Below, piece after piece: positions 62,533 through 64,000 of a stretch of 64,000 nt of DNA. Source of the DNA: an uncultured Prevotella sp. (GTDB taxonomy: Bacteria; Bacteroidota; Bacteroidia; Bacteroidales; Bacteroidaceae); contig CALEKA010000069.1 of NCBI GenBank assembly GCA_937898715.1, positions 1-64,000 on the forward strand. The letters are read 5' to 3'. Position 1 is the stretch's first letter, and every line of letters begins with the position of its first letter. Under the pieces are notes generated by a model. The model did no database searches. It was given only the letters and a program-made list of their open reading frames with translations, and was not told the origin of the DNA. The position numbers and the translations under genes are program-made.

Positions 62533-64000
62533 TTACTTCACCACTTTCTTGCCACCAAGGATATAGATGCCATGCTGTTGTGGATGCGCCGTGCGACGAC
62601 CGCTCAGATCATAGTAAACGGCATCAGTAGCAGGAGCGGAAGCGGTATTCGCAGCAGAATTCGCAGCAGAATGAATGCCCGTGGTGGTGCTTTCGCCATG
62701 TTCTATGGTGAAGAGGCGAGGAGCAGAGGCGGAAGATGCGGGCTCAAGGTAGCAGCGGAAGGGAGTGATGCGACCCGCAGCGGTGGTGATACCGAAGGCA
62801 GTACCCGAAGCGTTGAGCTTGTATTTTCCAGCCCCAATAGTTTGGGCAAAGAAGCTACCTTTCAGTGTGGCATCACCCGTGGTAGCCTCAACGGGAGAGG
62901 GCGTAACGAGAGCGTCGGTCTTCTGGATGCTCCAAGAAGTAGTGCTCTCGGGGCACCACACGATGCAGGGAGTGCCGGCGGGAAGTTCCTCTGTGGTGGT
63001 TTCGAAGCGCAGGGTCGTGCCCGAAGCTGAAGCGTTGGTAGAAGAGAATTGTTCCACCTTAGCCTCGTCGCCGAAGTCGGCAGCAGAGATGGGGAAGGGG
63101 AGGCATACGCTGTTGTAGCCCGAAGTGTTGGTGCGCTCGTAGGATAGCGTAGATGCGGTGAATGCGGAGGGAGCGTAGAAGTCCTTCTTATCAGTGATCA
63201 CCACGTTGGAAGCCGTAGCCGTAGAGAGACGCACCACGTTGGTAGCCTCAGCAAGAGCGGTGGGGAGCGAGGCTTGCGTTTGCTCGTCCGATTCGTCAAC
63301 GACGTAAGCCAGAGCGTTGTCTTCGAGCACGGGGAGCGTGGCAGAAGAGCCATCCGTATAGACCGTAGCGCTCTTGTCGTCGGTCAGGGCATCGGCACGA
63401 TATACCTTAAGCGTATACGTCGTAGCATCGGGAGCGGGAAGCGCTACGTCCGTGCCATCAGCTTGTGCCACCTTGACCACCATCGTCTTGCCCTCGGCCG
63501 AGAGAGCCGTCTGCACGCTCTCGGGGAGCGTGAAAGAGTTGCGATTGTCGAAATAGAGGAGGTTGCCATCGTTGTCGTAGACCTTGTAGCCCACGGCGCC
63601 TGTTCCCGTGAAGGTCAGCGTACCATTACTATTATTATAGGTATAGCCACTGGCATAGTGACCAGCGGAGTAATCAGAATAAGAGCCTACGTCGCCACAC
63701 TTACCCACGGCGTCGTTTTCATCGTAGTCGGTACGAAGGATCTGTTTGCCTGCGGAGTCGTAGAGATAGTTGCCGTCGTGGTCGATGGCAGGTTCATGCT
63801 TGATATGATTCTCGATGAAGAGGAGGTTGCTCTTAGGCTTCGGGAATTTATGCATCTCCGTCAGGGCGGCGTCGACCATCTCTTGTGTGCAGTTGGTGTA
63901 ATAATCGCCATAGTCGCCAATCACTCTGGTATCGAACGTAACGAAGAATCCATAGGCGCGGAAGAACTCGCTGAGATCGTCGCCCGCCACCTGGCATACC
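62533..64000 (-). CDS. M60-like peptidase with C-terminal sorting-like segment, 5' end outside the window
   Basis: The frame is open to the window edge, so the N-terminus is missing; a GTG at 63990 is internal. The first visible residues VCQVAGDDLSEFFRAYGFFV match the region just after the catalytic site in M60/enhancin-type (mucin-degrading) peptidases, so the HExxH motif should lie outside. The rest is beta-rich (about 450 residues, including YNNSNGTLTFTGTGAVGYKV) and ends YDLSGRRTAHPQQHGIYILG, the T9SS-like C-terminus. Host mucin as substrate is inferred from the family. Confidence 0.75.
   Translation of the reverse strand, partial: VCQVAGDDLSEFFRAYGFFVTFDTRVIGDYGDYYTNCTQEMVDAALTEMHKFPKPKSNLLFIENHIKHEPAIDHDGNYLYDSAGKQILRTDYDENDAVGKCGDVGSYSDYSAGHYASGYTYNNSNGTLTFTGTGAVGYKVYDNDGNLLYFDNRNSFTLPESVQTALSAEGKTMVVKVAQADGTDVALPAPDATTYTLKVYRADALTDDKSATVYTDGSSATLPVLEDNALAYVVDESDEQTQASLPTALAEATNVVRLSTATASNVVITDKKDFYAPSAFTASTLSYERTNTSGYNSVCLPFPISAADFGDEAKVEQFSSTNASASGTTLRFETTTEELPAGTPCIVWCPESTTSWSIQKTDALVTPSPVEATTGDATLKGSFFAQTIGAGKYKLNASGTAFGITTAAGRITPFRCYLEPASSASAPRLFTIEHGESTTTGIHSAANSAANTASAPATDAVYYDLSGRRTAHPQQHGIYILGGKKVVK

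Noticed and set aside
63988..63990. GTG as the start of the M60-like gene
   Set aside because: The frame continues upstream to the window edge and the residues before the GTG fit the family, so the gene is cut by the window.
1..64000. tRNA, rRNA, prophage, integrase or insertion sequence
   Set aside because: Read for these on both strands; no cloverleaf with a T-loop, no transposase or phage protein was seen.

Overview
The window reads as a chromosomal segment of a Bacteroidales bacterium, most likely Prevotellaceae or a close relative. The evidence is direct: promoters are of the Bacteroidetes type (TTTG, 19-20 bp, TAnnTTTG); there are two type IX secretion (T9SS) components, PorZ and the lipoprotein PorW/SprE; several secreted proteins end in the 'D-L-x-G-R ... 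G-x-Y' C-terminal signal; and housekeeping proteins (single-chain PurL, single-chain class II GlyRS, Bacteroidetes-type LeuRS, two Skp/OmpH proteins, DUF4827) have typical Bacteroidales forms. No phage, IS element, CRISPR, tRNA or rRNA gene was seen.

Layout. 0.2-2.5 kb: 22-bp-repeat island A and fhs. 2.7-11.4 kb: pepT, leuS, yitT, rdgB, porZ. 11.9 kb: HU. 12.7-16.9 kb, minus strand: a five-gene operon of VTC-type polyphosphate polymerase, DUF4956, DUF2490, a small CTD protein and a Cthe_2159-like protein, with a divergent InaA-type kinase. 18.2-22.8 kb: ompH, a serine-type sulfatase, island B, and cysN without cysD. 23.1-29 kb: xpt-pbuX, a lipoprotein, cvpA, sufB without sufCD, an aldose-epimerase-like gene; then a CDF metal exporter. 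30.2-38.4 kb, minus strand: porW, a Zn/Mn ABC permease, a conserved small membrane protein, aroA, an FKBP-like lipoprotein, glyS. 38.7-43.1 kb: island C and purL. 43.4-50.3 kb: pyrE, alkaline phosphatase, a small outer-membrane barrel, PBP4-type dacB, ompH, a LolD-like ATPase, cvfB. 50.4 kb: a candidate small RNA. 51-53.7 kb: lutABC. 53.8-58.9 kb: island D, frr, rsgA, an NfeD-like gene, an M6 metalloprotease. 59.3-64 kb, minus strand: two modules, each a large secreted CTD protein followed by a 55-60-residue peptide gene.

The unusual part is between the genes. The intergenic DNA is a mosaic of many repeat families. Four islands (A-D) upstream of fhs, cysN, purL and frr share one architecture: a REP-like palindrome, a CG-rich alternating block, a 'GCCTACACTTT' block, a tandem array whose unit is 22 bp in all four although its sequence differs, a GATTATCAA motif, an inverted CG-rich block, and a TAnnTTTG promoter motif. 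A second cassette, an AT-rich palindrome plus a promoter with an unusually conserved spacer, stands before leuS, glyS, cysN, frr and ompH; it is triplicated at leuS and glyS, where only the gene-proximal copy keeps an intact -7 box. Nineteen GC-rich palindromes, three strict 9-bp CTAG arrays and several 17-63 bp arrays complete the mosaic. The split of usually linked genes (cysN from cysD, sufB from sufCD) fits a chromosome with much rearrangement, but that is inference.
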